Positions 49,979 to 60,834 of a stretch of DNA of 64,000 bases are shown here, piece by piece; within the stretch, counting starts at the first letter, position 1, and each line of letters starts with the position of its first letter. The notes below the pieces were generated by a model. That model was not told the DNA's origin, did no database searches, and saw nothing but the letters and a program-made list of their open reading frames with translations. The stretch covers positions 62,001-126,000 of the forward strand of contig JANQEA010000079.1 of the NCBI GenBank assembly GCA_028278555.1, in the 5' to 3' direction. Position numbers and translations under genes: made by a program. Origin of the DNA: Candidatus Bipolaricaulota bacterium (GTDB lineage: Bacteria; Bipolaricaulota; Bipolaricaulia; UBA7950; UBA9294).

Positions 49979-52675
49979 CTACGATACCCGCTCCAGACGG
50001 CAGGCGGCCACCTTCAACTCGGGGATCTTCGCCTTCGGGTCGAGGGCGTCGTTCGTCAGGCGATTCGCCGCCGCCTCGACGAAGTGGAACGGGATAAAGA
50101 TCGCCCCTTCGCCGACGCGTCCGTTCGCGACCGCCTTGGTGACGATCTCGCCGCGCCGCGTGATCACGCGGACCTGCTCGCCCTCCGTGACGCCGATCTT
50201 CTCCAGATCGGCTGGATGGATCTCGGCGTAGGCCTCGCTGACGTAGGCATTCAGCGCGTCGGAGCGGCGGCTCATCGAGCCGGTATGGAAGTGCTCGAGG
50301 ATCCGGCCGGTCGAGAGGACGATCGGGTACTCGTCGTCCGGCAGCTCCTCGGAGGCCCGGTATTCGACCGGATGGAACTTCCCGAGCCCGCGGCGGAACT
50401 GGCCCTCATGAAGGAAGACGGTCCCCGGATGGTCGTCGTCCGCGCAGGGCCATTGGAGGCCGTCCGGCTCGAGTCGGTGGTGGTGGATCCCGCCGTAGAT
50501 CGGCGAGACGGAGGCGATCTCGTCCATGATCGCCTCCGCGTTCTCGAAGGCCATCGGCAGGCCGAGCCTCGACGCAAGCTCGCAGAGGATCTTCCAGTCG
50601 TGTCGCGCTTCGCCGGGCGGCTCGACGGCCGGATGGACCATCAACACACGGCGTTCGGTGTTGGTGAAGGTTCCTATCGTCTCGGCGAAAGAGGCGGCCG
50701 GCAGAACGACATCGGCGAGCTGGGCCGTCTCCGTCAGGAAGATGTCCTGGACGACGAGGAAGTCGAGCGCCTTCAGCGCTTCCTCGACATGGTTCAGGTT
50801 CGGGTCGGAGATCATCGGGTTCTCGCCCATGATCAGCATTCCCTTGAGCTTCCCTTCGGCCGCCGCATGCATCATCTCGACGATCGTCAGGCCGACACTT
50901 GGAGAGAGATCCCTCCCCCAAGCCGACTCGAACTTCGCCCGAACGTCGGGATCGTCGACCTTCTGGTAGCCGGGGTAGACGTTCGGTAGGGCGCCGAGGT
51001 CGCAAGCCCCCTGCACGTTGTTCTGCCCCCGGAGCGGGTTGACTCCAGAGGATTCCTTCCCGATCGAGCCGGTCAGCATCGCCAGGTTGGCGAGAGAAAG
51101 GACGTTGTCGGTCCCGTGGGTGTGCTGGGTGATCCCCATCGAGTAGACGATCGAGGCTTTGTCAGCAGATGCATAGAGGCGGGCCGCCTCGGCGAGCTTC
51201 TGCGCCGGGATGCCGCTGATCTCGGCCGCGCGATCGAGGGTGAACGCCTCGATCATCGGTCGGAGTTCGTCGAACCGCTCGGTCCGGTCGGCGATGAAGG
51301 CATCGTCCTGCAGACCCTCCTGCAGAATGACGTGCATCATCCCGTAGAGCCATGCGACGTCCGTCCCGCCCCGCTGCCGGAGCCATAGGTCCGCGTGGCG
51401 GACCAGGTCGATCCGACGCGGATCGATGACGATCAGCTTGGCGCCGTGGTAGTGGACAGCCCGCTTGATCAGCGATGCAATGACCGGATGCGTCTCGGTG
51501 GTGTTCGAGCCGGTGACGAGGATGCACTCCGCAAACTCGAGCTCGGCGATCGAGTTGGTCATCGCGCCCGACCCGAACGCGGCGGCGAGGCCGGCGACGG
51601 TCGACGCATGACAGAGACGAGCGCAGTGATCGACGTTGTTCGTTCCGATTCCGGCTCTGATCAGCTTCTGGAAGAGGTAGTTCTCCTCGTTCGTGCACGT
51701 CGCCGAGGAGAGACCGCCGATCGCGCCCGGTCCGTGCTCGGCCTTGATCCCCGACAGGCGCGACGCGACCAGATCGAGCGCTTCGTCCCAGGTCGCCTCG
51801 ACGAACGCGCCGTCGCGCTTGATCAGCGGTGTCGTCAGCCGATCGTCCGCCTGGATGTAGTTGTGCCCGAATCGTCCCTTGACGCAGGTCGAGCCGTAGT
51901 TCGGGATCGCATCCGAACCGGTGACGTTGACGATCCGGCCGTCGTGCGTCCAGAGATCGAGACGACAGCCGACGCCGCAATACGAGCACGTCGTTTGCGT
52001 CGACTCCAGCTCCCACGTCCTCGCCGGTCGGACGTCGAGCTTCTCGCGGATCGCGCCGGTCGGGCAGAGCTGAACGCACTCGCCGCACCCGTCGCAATCG
52101 GAGCCGCCCCAGTCGGTCGGGCCGGCGGTGACGACCGTCTGCAGGCCGCGATGGGCGTAGCTCAGGATCTCCTTCCCCTGAATCTCGTCGCACGCTTTGA
52201 TGCAGCGCTCGCAGGCGATGCACTTCGACGCGTCATAGACGAGGACCGGCGATGACGCGTCTTCGGGAGGGATCTCTCGAACGGGCGCTCTGAATCGCCG
52301 CGTCCGTTCGTCGAGTCCATATCGATAGGCAAGATCCTGCAGTTCGCATCGTCCGGACGACTCGCAGACGAGGCAGTCGCAGTTGTGGTCGGCAAGCAGA
52401 AGCTCGATCAGCGTCCGCCGGGCGGACTCGAGCTCCTCGTCGAACGCCGTGATCGAGAGTCCCTCCTCCGCCTCGAGCTGGCAGGCCGGGATCCACTTCC
52501 GGCGTCCCTCGACCTTCACGTCGCAGAGCCGACAGCTCCCGGTGACGGAGAGCCTCGGGTGATAGCAGAGGCCCGGGATCTCGATCCCATTCGAGTGCGC
52601 GACCTCGAGGACGTTCGCCCCGGGCTCGGCTTCAAGAGTCCTTCCGTCGATCGCGAAGCTCACGCGCTCGCTCAT
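49979..52675 (-). CDS. fdhA: NAD-linked formate dehydrogenase catalytic subunit, Cys form
   Basis: 898 residues. N-terminal [2Fe-2S] domain (GLCYHPRLSVTGSCRLC), the His-Cys cluster (DHNCDCLVCESSGRC), two [4Fe-4S] clusters (CIACERCIKAC, CDGCGECVQLCP), then the Mo/W domain with CSYCGVGC. The active-site residue is Cys355 (ARLCHASTVAGL) where other enzymes have selenocysteine. Interconverts CO2 and formate. ATG 52675 overlaps the NuoF-type gene (ATGA), giving a NuoE-NuoF-FdhA complex that works with NADH and possibly ferredoxin. The first step of the methyl branch, next to fhs. Confidence 0.94.
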   Translation of the reverse strand: MSERVSFAIDGRTLEAEPGANVLEVAHSNGIEIPGLCYHPRLSVTGSCRLCDVKVEGRRKWIPACQLEAEEGLSITAFDEELESARRTLIELLLADHNCDCLVCESSGRCELQDLAYRYGLDERTRRFRAPVREIPPEDASSPVLVYDASKCIACERCIKACDEIQGKEILSYAHRGLQTVVTAGPTDWGGSDCDGCGECVQLCPTGAIREKLDVRPARTWELESTQTTCSYCGVGCRLDLWTHDGRIVNVTGSDAIPNYGSTCVKGRFGHNYIQADDRLTTPLIKRDGAFVEATWDEALDLVASRLSGIKAEHGPGAIGGLSSATCTNEENYLFQKLIRAGIGTNNVDHCARLCHASTVAGLAAAFGSGAMTNSIAELEFAECILVTGSNTTETHPVIASLIKRAVHYHGAKLIVIDPRRIDLVRHADLWLRQRGGTDVAWLYGMMHVILQEGLQDDAFIADRTERFDELRPMIEAFTLDRAAEISGIPAQKLAEAARLYASADKASIVYSMGITQHTHGTDNVLSLANLAMLTGSIGKESSGVNPLRGQNNVQGACDLGALPNVYPGYQKVDDPDVRAKFESAWGRDLSPSVGLTIVEMMHAAAEGKLKGMLIMGENPMISDPNLNHVEEALKALDFLVVQDIFLTETAQLADVVLPAASFAETIGTFTNTERRVLMVHPAVEPPGEARHDWKILCELASRLGLPMAFENAEAIMDEIASVSPIYGGIHHHRLEPDGLQWPCADDDHPGTVFLHEGQFRRGLGKFHPVEYRASEELPDDEYPIVLSTGRILEHFHTGSMSRRSDALNAYVSEAYAEIHPADLEKIGVTEGEQVRVITRRGEIVTKAVANGRVGEGAIFIPFHFVEAAANRLTNDALDPKAKIPELKVAACRLERVS

Positions 52676-54549
52676 GCCGACACCCCCTTCGCGGTTCGGA
52701 TGACGGCGTCGAATGGGCAGGCCTCGAAGCACGCACCGCATTTCACGCACGTCGCGAGATCGATCGTGTATGGAGGCTGTCCGAGCGTTCCGCTCGCCGC
52801 TCCGGTCGGGCACGCGGTCGCGCACTTCCCGCACGCCTTGCAGGCGTCCGGGTCGATGGCGTACGCGCCGACGAGCGCCTTGCAGGAGCCGGCAGGACAG
52901 ATGCCCTCCTCGATGTGGGCGCGATACTCGTCCTCGAAGTAGTGCAATGTCGAGAGGACGGGATTCGGCGCTGTTTGCCCGAGGCCGCAGAGGGCGGTCG
53001 AGCAGATGACAGAGGCCAGCTCTCGGAGCTGCTCGATATCCTCCGGGACGCCCTCTCCCTCCGTGATCCGAGTGAGGATCTCGAGCATCGCCGGAACGCC
53101 GAGACGACACGGCGCGCACTTCCCACAGGATTCGCTGGCAGTGAAGTCGAGGAAGAAGCGGGCGACGTCGACCATGCAGGACGTGTCGTCGAGGACGATG
53201 ATGCCGCCGGAGCCCATTGTCGCGTCGTGTTCGCTGAGCGACTCGTAGTCGACCGGAAGGTCGAGGAGCGACTCGGGGAGACACCCGCCCGACGGCCCTC
53301 CGGTCTGGACCGCCTTGAACGATCGTCCGTCCGGGATGCCGCCACCGATGTCGAAGACGATCTGTCGGATCGTCGTTCCCATCGGAACCTCAACGAGCCC
53401 GTTGTTCTCGACCTTGCCGGTCAGGGAGAAGACCTTGGTCCCTGTGCTCGTCTCCGTCCCGATTCCGGCGAACCACTCAGCGCCGCGGAGAATGATCGCC
53501 GGCACGTTGGCGAACGTCTCGACGTTGTTGAGCACGGTCGGCTTCCCCCAGAGGCCGTGCTCGACGGAGCGAGGAGGAGTGAGGCGCGGCATCCCGCGCC
53601 TCCCCTCGATCGAGTACATCAGGGCCGTCGACTCCCCGCAGACGAACGCGCCCGCGCCTTCCATCACGTGGACGTCAACGGAGAAGTCGGTTCCGAGGAC
53701 GTTCTCTCCGATGAGACCGAGCTCGCGCGCGTCGTCGATTGCCTTGCGGATGTGCTCGACGGCGAGCGGATACTCGGCGCGAACGTAGACGTGCGCCTCC
53801 GAAGACCCGACGGCGTGACAGGCGATCAGCATTCCCTCGAGGATCGCGTGCGGCGTCGCCTCGATCAGGGATCGATCCATGAACGCGCCCGGATCCCCCT
53901 CGTCTCCGTTGCAGATGACGTACTTCGGCACGGCCTCCTGCTTCCGGCATCCGGCCCACTTTCGGCCCGTTGGGAAACCGGCGCCGCCACGCCCTCGGAG
54001 CCCGGAGCGGGTCATCTCGTCGATGATCTTCTCCGGCGTCATCTCAAGGAGGGCTTTGGCCAGCGCCTGATAGCCATCGTAGGCGATGTAGTCCCCGATC
54101 GATGTCGGGTCGATCTTCCCGTTCAGGGCGAACGCGATCCGCTCCTGGCCCTTGTAGAAGCGGATGCCGTCGCGCTTCGCGACCCGTTCTTTCGTGATCG
54201 GATCCTCGAGGAGGAGTTCGTCGACCAGTCCGCCCTGTTCGATCGCCTGGACGATCCGCTCGGCATCCTCCGGCGAGATGGTCGGATAGAGGGTGCCCTC
54301 GGGCTCCACGACAACGAGCGGTCCGCGCTGGCAGTAGCCCTGACAGCCGGTCGGCATGACGTCGATCCGGTCGCTGAGCCCGCGCTGATCGATCGCCGCG
54401 GCCAGCGCCTCCTTCACCTCGACGCCCCCGCAGGCTCGGCATCCAGTCCCATTACAGACCGTAATCCGGTGCTCGAACGCGTCGAGCCGGGCGAGGTTCG
54501 CTTGCTTGAGCTCATCCAGCATTTCACGGGACGTGATCTTCACGCTCAT
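52672..54549 (-). CDS. NuoF-type diaphorase subunit of the formate dehydrogenase
   Basis: 625 residues: an N-terminal thioredoxin-like [2Fe-2S] part (CNGTGCRACGG, CQGYCQRGP), the FMN/NADH domain (GLRGRGGAGFPTGRKW, CNGDEGDPGAFMDR), the [4Fe-4S] site ESCGKCAPCRLG, and a C-terminal 2[4Fe-4S] ferredoxin (CKACGKCATACP, CVKCGACFEACP). The same layout as HydB/HytB of bifurcating enzymes. ATGA overlaps on both sides with nuoE and fdhA. Closely similar to the other NuoF here (61356-63236). Confidence 0.95.
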   Translation of the reverse strand: MSVKITSREMLDELKQANLARLDAFEHRITVCNGTGCRACGGVEVKEALAAAIDQRGLSDRIDVMPTGCQGYCQRGPLVVVEPEGTLYPTISPEDAERIVQAIEQGGLVDELLLEDPITKERVAKRDGIRFYKGQERIAFALNGKIDPTSIGDYIAYDGYQALAKALLEMTPEKIIDEMTRSGLRGRGGAGFPTGRKWAGCRKQEAVPKYVICNGDEGDPGAFMDRSLIEATPHAILEGMLIACHAVGSSEAHVYVRAEYPLAVEHIRKAIDDARELGLIGENVLGTDFSVDVHVMEGAGAFVCGESTALMYSIEGRRGMPRLTPPRSVEHGLWGKPTVLNNVETFANVPAIILRGAEWFAGIGTETSTGTKVFSLTGKVENNGLVEVPMGTTIRQIVFDIGGGIPDGRSFKAVQTGGPSGGCLPESLLDLPVDYESLSEHDATMGSGGIIVLDDTSCMVDVARFFLDFTASESCGKCAPCRLGVPAMLEILTRITEGEGVPEDIEQLRELASVICSTALCGLGQTAPNPVLSTLHYFEDEYRAHIEEGICPAGSCKALVGAYAIDPDACKACGKCATACPTGAASGTLGQPPYTIDLATCVKCGACFEACPFDAVIRTAKGVSA

Positions 54550-55028
54550 CCCGCCTCCGCTTCCCCTGAGAGCGTCCGATCGACGATCGCAACCGCCTCC
54601 GCGGCCGTCAGCTTCCCGTGGTAGCCTTCATCGACGACCATCACCGGAGCCAGGGCGCAAGCCCCGAGGCAGGCGACGGTCTCGAGGGTGACAGCGAGAT
54701 CCTCGGTCGTCTCCCCCGGCTTGATCCCGAGGTGTTCCTCGAGCGCCGACTGGATCCCTCCGGCGCCGCCGACGTGACAGGCGGTTCCCCGGCAGAGGCG
54801 GACCGTGTGTCGTCCTCTCGGCTCGGTGTAGAAGAGGTGGTAGAAGGTCACCACCCCATGGACGCGTGAGAGCGTCACCCCGAGAAGGTCGGACACAAAC
54901 GCCTCCGAGTCGGGCGAAATGAATCCGACGGTCTCCTGTACGCGCCGGAGCACGTGGATCAGATGCTCCGGATGCCCGGCGAGAGGAGCGCACTCCTCGC
55001 GCAGTTCGATCGGCAGAAGATCCGACAC
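54546..55028 (-). CDS. NuoE-type [2Fe-2S] subunit of the formate dehydrogenase
   Basis: 160 residues. Thioredoxin-like [2Fe-2S] fold with CRGTACHVGGA and CLGACALAPV ligands. The GTG at 55028 has GGAGGAAGGAAGG upstream and is preferred over an upstream ATG that would overlap fhs. ATGA overlap with the NuoF gene. Passes electrons between the FMN of NuoF and FdhA. Confidence 0.93.
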   Translation of the reverse strand: MSDLLPIELREECAPLAGHPEHLIHVLRRVQETVGFISPDSEAFVSDLLGVTLSRVHGVVTFYHLFYTEPRGRHTVRLCRGTACHVGGAGGIQSALEEHLGIKPGETTEDLAVTLETVACLGACALAPVMVVDEGYHGKLTAAEAVAIVDRTLSGEAEAG

Positions 55029-55050
55029 CGCGCCTTCCTTCCTCCGTTGT

Positions 55051-56820
55051 CTAGAAGAGACCGGTGATCTCTCCATTCTCGTCGAGGTCGATCTTCATGA
55101 ATGCCGGGTAGGTGGCGAGCCCGGGCATCGTGCTCATCGTCCCGATCAGCGGGTAGATGAACCCGGCCCCGACGGAGGCTCGGACCTCGCGGACCGGGAT
55201 GGTGAACCCGGTCGGCGCGCCCTTCAGCTTCGGATCGTGCGAGAGGGACAGGTGTGTCTTCGCCATGCAGATCGGAAGGTTTCCGAACCCGGCCCGCTCG
55301 TAGTCGGCGATCTGCTTCTCGGCGAGCGGCTCGTACGACACGCCGTCGGCGCCGTATATGTCGGTCGAGATCTTCTCGATCTTCTCCTTGATCGACCAAT
55401 CGAGCGGGTAGAGGAAGTCGAAGTTCGACGGCTTCTCGCATGCAGCGACGACCGCCTCGGCGAGCTTCCCGGCGCCCTGTCCGCCGTCGGCCCAGTGGGT
55501 CGTGACGACCGAGTCCTCGGCGCCCTGCCCGACCGCGTATTCGCGGATCATCTCGAGCTCGGCCGGCGTGTCGTCCTTGAACGCGTTGACGGCGACGACG
55601 ACCGGGATACCGAACTTGAGCGCGTTCTTGATGTGCGCCCCGAGATTGCACAGGCCCTTCTCGAGGAGCTCGAGGTTCTCCTCCGTGTACTCCGGCGCGA
55701 GCGGCGCGCCGGGGGTCACCGCCGGTCCGCCTCCGTGCATCTTCAGCGCCCGGACGGTGGCGACGAGGACGACCGCGTTCGGGATCAGTCCCGAGTAGCG
55801 GCACTTGATGTCGAAGAACTTCTCCATCCCGATGTCGGCGCCGAATCCCGACTCGGTGACGACGTAGTCGCCGAGCTTGACGGCGATCTTGTCGGCGATG
55901 ATCGAGCTGTTCCCGTGGGCGATGTTGGCGAACGGGCCGGCATGGACGAACGACGGTTGCCCCTCGAGCGTCTGCATCAGCGTCGGCATCAGGGCTTCCT
56001 TCATCAGGACGGCGACAGCACCGGCGACGCCGAGGTCCTCGGCGTTGACCGGGTCGCCCTTCCGGTTCATACCGACGACCATCTTCCCGAACCGCTCGCG
56101 CATGTCCTTCAGGGATGTCGCGAGGGCGAGGATCGCCATGATCTCCGAGGCGACGGTGATGTCGAAGCCGGTCTTCCGCGGGAAAATCGGGTTCGGCGAG
56201 CCATCCTTCAGCTTGTCGTCGTTGAAGCCGACCTGAATCTCACGGAGGGAGCGGTCGCAGATGTCGACGACGCGGCGCCACGTGATCGTCTCCGGGTCGA
56301 TGTCGAGCCGCTTGACCCCGCGCTTGGCGAGTGCTTCGTCGGACTGGCGGGATTCGTGGAAGAGCCGCGTGTCGAGCGCAGCAGCGACGAGGTTGTGAGA
56401 GACGCTGATGGCGTGGATATCGCCGGTCATGTGAAGGTTGAAGTCCTCCATCGGGACGACCTGCGAGTAGCCGCCCCCGGCGGCACCTCCCTTGATGTTG
56501 AACGTCGGTCCCATGCTCGGCTGCCGGATGCAGCAGATGACGTTCTTTCCGAGCACCGTGCCGAGAGCCTGGGTCAGCCCGACCATCGTCGTCGACTTCC
56601 CTTCGCCGAGCGGGGTTGGCGTGATCGCCGTGACGTCGATGTACTTCCCGTTCGGGCGATCGGCGAGTCGATCGAGGATCGAGAGCTTGACCTTCGCCTT
56701 CAGCTTTCCGTGGGGATCGAGTTCGTCTTCGAGGATGCCGAGGTCCGAAGCGATCTGAGTGATCGGCTTCGGCTTCGCCGCCTGTGCAATCGCAAGATCG
56801 GATGGGACTTTCCCAGCCAC
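55051..56820 (-). CDS. fhs: Formate-tetrahydrofolate ligase
   Basis: 589 residues. ATP-dependent formation of 10-formyl-THF from formate, the second step of the methyl branch. [10 protein letters not shown] (P-loop-like), [36 protein letters not shown] and AVNAF blocks are diagnostic. It lies between cooS and the NuoE-NuoF-FdhA genes, 40 nt and 22 nt away, so formate made by FdhA is used directly. ATG 56820. Confidence 0.97.
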   Translation of the reverse strand: MAGKVPSDLAIAQAAKPKPITQIASDLGILEDELDPHGKLKAKVKLSILDRLADRPNGKYIDVTAITPTPLGEGKSTTMVGLTQALGTVLGKNVICCIRQPSMGPTFNIKGGAAGGGYSQVVPMEDFNLHMTGDIHAISVSHNLVAAALDTRLFHESRQSDEALAKRGVKRLDIDPETITWRRVVDICDRSLREIQVGFNDDKLKDGSPNPIFPRKTGFDITVASEIMAILALATSLKDMRERFGKMVVGMNRKGDPVNAEDLGVAGAVAVLMKEALMPTLMQTLEGQPSFVHAGPFANIAHGNSSIIADKIAVKLGDYVVTESGFGADIGMEKFFDIKCRYSGLIPNAVVLVATVRALKMHGGGPAVTPGAPLAPEYTEENLELLEKGLCNLGAHIKNALKFGIPVVVAVNAFKDDTPAELEMIREYAVGQGAEDSVVTTHWADGGQGAGKLAEAVVAACEKPSNFDFLYPLDWSIKEKIEKISTDIYGADGVSYEPLAEKQIADYERAGFGNLPICMAKTHLSLSHDPKLKGAPTGFTIPVREVRASVGAGFIYPLIGTMSTMPGLATYPAFMKIDLDENGEITGLF

Positions 56821-56860
56821 ACGCGCCTCCTTCCGGTTCCTACCCGGTCGTCTTCGTGCC

Positions 56861-58741
56861 CTAGACCGCCGCCTTGGCCGGCTCTCTCAGTTTCAGTGCC
56901 GCGCGCTTCAAGTCGATCTGTTCGATCAGGATTCGCGACATCTCGAGCGGATCCGGCTCGACGATCCACTTGCCGCCGCACTCGGCTTCGATTCCTTCGA
57001 ACAGGTAGTCGGAGAGGACCTCGCTTCCGGTTGTGGGGAAGCCGACGCCGAACCCGACCGGCACGCCGCTTGCGACGAAGTACTGCCCGATCGCGATCGC
57101 TTTCTCGCTCATCCATTCCGGCGCACAGCCGGCCGCCGGGACGTCGGAGAGATCGTCGCCGAGTCCGCCTTCCTTCACCATCTCGGTCGCCGCGATCAGC
57201 AGCCGGGAGTTGTCGACGCACGACCCCATGTGAAGGACCGGCGGGATGCCAACCGCTTCGCAGATCTCGCGAAGGCCTGATCCGGCGAGCTCGGCCGCCT
57301 CCGGCGTCAGGAGCTCGTCCTTCCCGGCGCAGATGGCGCCGCAGCCGGTCGTCAGGACCAGCACGTTGTGGGCGATCAGGTCCCGCATCAGCGTCGTGTG
57401 CGCGTAACCGGTCCCGATCTTCGGGTTGTTGCAGCCGACGACGCCGACGACACCGCGGATCTTCCCATCGATCACGGCATCGTTCAGAGGACGATACGAT
57501 GCGCGATAGCTGCCGCCGAGCATGTAGTTGATCGTCTCGTGGCTGAACCCGGCAATGATGTCGATCGAGTTCCTCGGGATATCGACCGGTCCGCGGTTCC
57601 CGAACGACTCGATCGCCTTCAGGATGATCGCCTTGGCGAGCTCCGGCGCGTTCCCGTGCTCATAGATCATCGGGATCGCCCCGGGGATCTGCGCCTTCTC
57701 GGACGTCGTGACAATCTGGGTGTGGAAGCACTTGGCGACATCGGGGAGCGACGGCATGACGCACTGCACGTCAACGGCCATCAGATCGACGGCGCCGGTC
57801 ATGATCGCCAGCTCCTGCTGGAGGAAACTCCCGGTGATCGGCACACCGTGGCGCATCAGGATTTCGTTCGCCGTGCAGCAGATCCCGGAGAGGTTGATCC
57901 CGGTTGCGCCCTTCTCCCGTGCGAGGGCAAGGATCTCCTCGTCTTGTGCTGCATGGACCATCACTTCCGGCAGAGCCGGTTCGTGACCATGGATGACGAT
58001 GTTGACCTGATCCTCCCGAAGGACGCCGAGGTCGACCTTCGTCCTGAGCGGGACCGGCGTACCGAACAGGATGTCCTGGAGTTCGGTCGCGATCATCGAT
58101 CCGCCCCATCCATCGGCAAGTGAGGTTCGCGAAGCCTGCCGGATCAGATTGACGTGGTCCTGATCGACGCCGACGCTCGTCCGGTGCATCATCTCGACGA
58201 CCTCGCGGTCGACGCCACGCGGCGTCACACCCCAGTCCTTCCAGACCTGCTGGCGCTTGGCCGGTGCACGCTTGATGAACGACAACTCCCCTTCCTGCCG
58301 GCCGAAGTCGGCGAGGAGCTGTTCCCCGACCTGGATCGCGATCGCGTTCGGATCGCCTGTGTCGTCGATGCCGAGCGTGTCCGCAAGCGCTCGGAGCTTC
58401 CGCTCGTCGCGGATCTCGTAGCCGGGCGCCTCGCCCTTCGCCGTCGCAAGGAAGAGCTGGGCGACTTCGCGTCCATGGTCGGAGTGGGCCGACGTTCCGG
58501 CCGCCGCCATCCGGCTGAAGTTCTTCGCCGCGATCGACGCTGGCGTCGCGCCGCAGACGCCGACGCCGCGCTCCTCGCGTCCTTCCGTTACGCGGCATGG
58601 GCCCATGTAGCAGTACCGACAGCACGTGCCCCCTGCGCCGAAGGGGCACGGCTTGTGCTCGGACGAGCGATCGAATACGGAGGTGATCTGTTCGACGTCC
58701 GTCGTTCGTGTGGTACCGGCTCCCGTCGTCTCCATCGTCAT
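56861..58741 (-). CDS. cooS: Anaerobic Ni-Fe carbon monoxide dehydrogenase catalytic subunit
   Basis: 626 residues. D/B-cluster cysteines near the N-terminus ([19 protein letters not shown]; Cys32, 40, 41, 44, 49), C-cluster His in [12 protein letters not shown], and [17 protein letters not shown] motifs. Converts CO2 and CO. The start overlaps the NuoG-like gene by ATGA and fhs follows 40 nt downstream. No acetyl-CoA synthase (AcsB) is in the window, though the methyltransferase-type gene at the right edge suggests an acs locus beyond it. Confidence 0.96.
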   Translation of the reverse strand: MTMETTGAGTTRTTDVEQITSVFDRSSEHKPCPFGAGGTCCRYCYMGPCRVTEGREERGVGVCGATPASIAAKNFSRMAAAGTSAHSDHGREVAQLFLATAKGEAPGYEIRDERKLRALADTLGIDDTGDPNAIAIQVGEQLLADFGRQEGELSFIKRAPAKRQQVWKDWGVTPRGVDREVVEMMHRTSVGVDQDHVNLIRQASRTSLADGWGGSMIATELQDILFGTPVPLRTKVDLGVLREDQVNIVIHGHEPALPEVMVHAAQDEEILALAREKGATGINLSGICCTANEILMRHGVPITGSFLQQELAIMTGAVDLMAVDVQCVMPSLPDVAKCFHTQIVTTSEKAQIPGAIPMIYEHGNAPELAKAIILKAIESFGNRGPVDIPRNSIDIIAGFSHETINYMLGGSYRASYRPLNDAVIDGKIRGVVGVVGCNNPKIGTGYAHTTLMRDLIAHNVLVLTTGCGAICAGKDELLTPEAAELAGSGLREICEAVGIPPVLHMGSCVDNSRLLIAATEMVKEGGLGDDLSDVPAAGCAPEWMSEKAIAIGQYFVASGVPVGFGVGFPTTGSEVLSDYLFEGIEAECGGKWIVEPDPLEMSRILIEQIDLKRAALKLREPAKAAV

Positions 58742-60825
58742 GCGGCCACCTCCTCCTTCGCTTCCGAAACCCCTGCCGCAGACCCACCTCTGCGAATCTG
58801 TGATCGAGCGACCCAGGACGGCTCCGGCAACTCGAACCGCTCGTAGGGGCGCAGTTCTTCCGAATCCCCTGCTCCGTTCATCGACGGGAAGGCAAGCGAG
58901 CCTTTGACCGCGGAGATCGTCTCCTTGGCCGCCGCTCGAACGTCACGGATCGACTTGTACGGGAGCGGCTTCCCCGCTGCGTCCGCCAGATCCGCGAGGA
59001 TTTGCCAGTTCGCGGGGAGGTCGGACGGCGCGGCGGCATTCACGGCGATCAGCTTCCCACCGGCTCCGACGACCGTTCCTTCCTCCTCGGCGAAGGCGCG
59101 GAGCGGGAGGACGACATCCGCCATCTCTGCTGTTTTCGTCAGGAAGAGATCCTGGACGACGAGGAAGTCGGCGTTCGGGGGCTCGCCGGCCGCGACCGGA
59201 TCGGTTCCTAGGGCGTAGATGCCCTTGGCGCCATCCCCGGATGCCCCGGCGCTGAGGAGAACCCCGGCCCACGGATTTGCCGACGGATGAAGCGGTAGGA
59301 GGGCGCCCTTCTTCCGTCCGGTCAGCATCAGAAGCCCCGCGCTCCGGCTGAGAACGTCGCAGGTGAGGGCGGAACTGACGACCACGCCCTTCCCCTTCGC
59401 GAAGAGCTTCGCCGCCTCGGCGATCGCCTCAGGGCTCACGCCTGCATCGGGAACTCCCAGCTCACGGATCGCGGGTATGGCCTCCGCAACGCCTTCCGCT
59501 TCGGCGTTGTGGAGGTCTCCGTCGACAAGAGCCTTGCCGATCGCGGTCAGGAGAGCGGCTTCCGCCCCGGCCTTCGGCTTCAGATGGAGCGTGGCAATGG
59601 CCGCCAGCTCCGATTCGTTCGGATCGACGACGATCAGCTTCGCACCCGCGTCGACGGCGCGCTTGATCGCGAGGCGCGCTCGCGGGAACCCCTCGGCGAG
59701 CGAAGGGCCGATTGCCAGGATCTTCTTCGCCTTCTCGACGTCTCCGACGCCGGCGAGTGCCTTGAGGCCTCCGAACGTCGAGAGGGCTCCGAACGGCACG
59801 CCGCCCCCAGTGAACCCGACGTCCTGTGAGCCGAACGAGGTAGCCAATAGTTCGCCAAACGCCTTCACCGTCTCGTTCGTCACGTTTGGTCCGACGAGCC
59901 CGGCGACGCTCCCCGCACCGGCGAGCCCCTCCGCCGCCCGGGCGAGGGCCTCGGCCCACGTCGTCTCCTGAAGGCTGTCTCCGTTCCGGACAAGCGGCGC
60001 GGTCAATCGGTCGTCGCTTGAGAGGTAGTCCCATCCGAACTTGCCGCGGACGCAGAGGTAGCCATCGGCCCCGGGGCGCGTTCGTACGATCTCGCCGTGT
60101 GCCAGATCGATGACCTGGGTGCACCCGAGGTTGCAGTGTCCGCAGAGCGTCTCGACGGATTCGAACTCCCACTCGCGTCCGCGGAGCTTCCGGTCGCGCT
60201 CGACGAGGCATCCGACCGGGCAGACCTCGATGCAGCTCCCGCAGAAGTCACAGCCGGACTCGGCGAGCGGCCTATTGAGCGACGTGGTGACGATCGTCGA
60301 CATCCCGCGCTCCATGAAGTCGAGGATCCCTTGGCTCTTCTCCCGGCAGGCGCGGATGCACCGACCGCAGAGGATGCAGAGGCGGAGATTCCGCTCGAGG
60401 AGCGGGTCGCCCAGATCGGAGGGGATCTCGTCCGGCGCGTAGAGCCCGTATTTCTCCTTGTCGACGTCGAGGTCGTAGGTGTAGCGTTGCAGGTCGCAGG
60501 CACCGGCCTTCTCGCATGTCGTGCAGTCGCCATCGTGCGTCGACCAGATCAGCTCGAGGATGAATCGCCTCGATCGAAGGACCCGATCGGAGGCCGTCAG
60601 CACGGCCATTCCCTCCTTGACGCGCTGCGTGCAAGAGACGGCGAGCCTCGACTGCCCCTCGATCTCGACGAGACAGAGTCGGCAACTCCCGCTCGCGGGT
60701 AGGCCTTCGAAGTAGCAGAGGCGCGGGATCTCGATCCCGATCGACTCCGCTGCCTGAAGGATCTTCGTCCCCTCGGGGACGGTGACGGGCTGTCCGTCGA
60801 TGTGTAGGGTGATCTCTTTCGCCAT
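58738..60825 (-). CDS. NuoG-like molybdopterin-oxidoreductase-type iron-sulfur subunit
   Basis: 695 residues. [2Fe-2S] (LCYFEGLPASGSCRLC), His-Cys cluster (CTTCEKAGACD), 2[4Fe-4S] (CILCGRCIRACRE, CDFCGSCIEVCPVG), [4Fe-4S] CGHCNLGC, then a reduced Mo-pterin-like domain with no Cys/Sec ligand. Such a domain does not hold a catalytic metal; it carries electrons as in complex I. ATGA overlap with cooS and 9 nt after the ferredoxin-like gene, so the NuoE-NuoF-ferredoxin-NuoG unit appears tied to CO dehydrogenase. Confidence 0.92.
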   Translation of the reverse strand: MAKEITLHIDGQPVTVPEGTKILQAAESIGIEIPRLCYFEGLPASGSCRLCLVEIEGQSRLAVSCTQRVKEGMAVLTASDRVLRSRRFILELIWSTHDGDCTTCEKAGACDLQRYTYDLDVDKEKYGLYAPDEIPSDLGDPLLERNLRLCILCGRCIRACREKSQGILDFMERGMSTIVTTSLNRPLAESGCDFCGSCIEVCPVGCLVERDRKLRGREWEFESVETLCGHCNLGCTQVIDLAHGEIVRTRPGADGYLCVRGKFGWDYLSSDDRLTAPLVRNGDSLQETTWAEALARAAEGLAGAGSVAGLVGPNVTNETVKAFGELLATSFGSQDVGFTGGGVPFGALSTFGGLKALAGVGDVEKAKKILAIGPSLAEGFPRARLAIKRAVDAGAKLIVVDPNESELAAIATLHLKPKAGAEAALLTAIGKALVDGDLHNAEAEGVAEAIPAIRELGVPDAGVSPEAIAEAAKLFAKGKGVVVSSALTCDVLSRSAGLLMLTGRKKGALLPLHPSANPWAGVLLSAGASGDGAKGIYALGTDPVAAGEPPNADFLVVQDLFLTKTAEMADVVLPLRAFAEEEGTVVGAGGKLIAVNAAAPSDLPANWQILADLADAAGKPLPYKSIRDVRAAAKETISAVKGSLAFPSMNGAGDSEELRPYERFELPEPSWVARSQIRRGGSAAGVSEAKEEVAA

Positions 60826-60834
60826 CGTCGCTCC

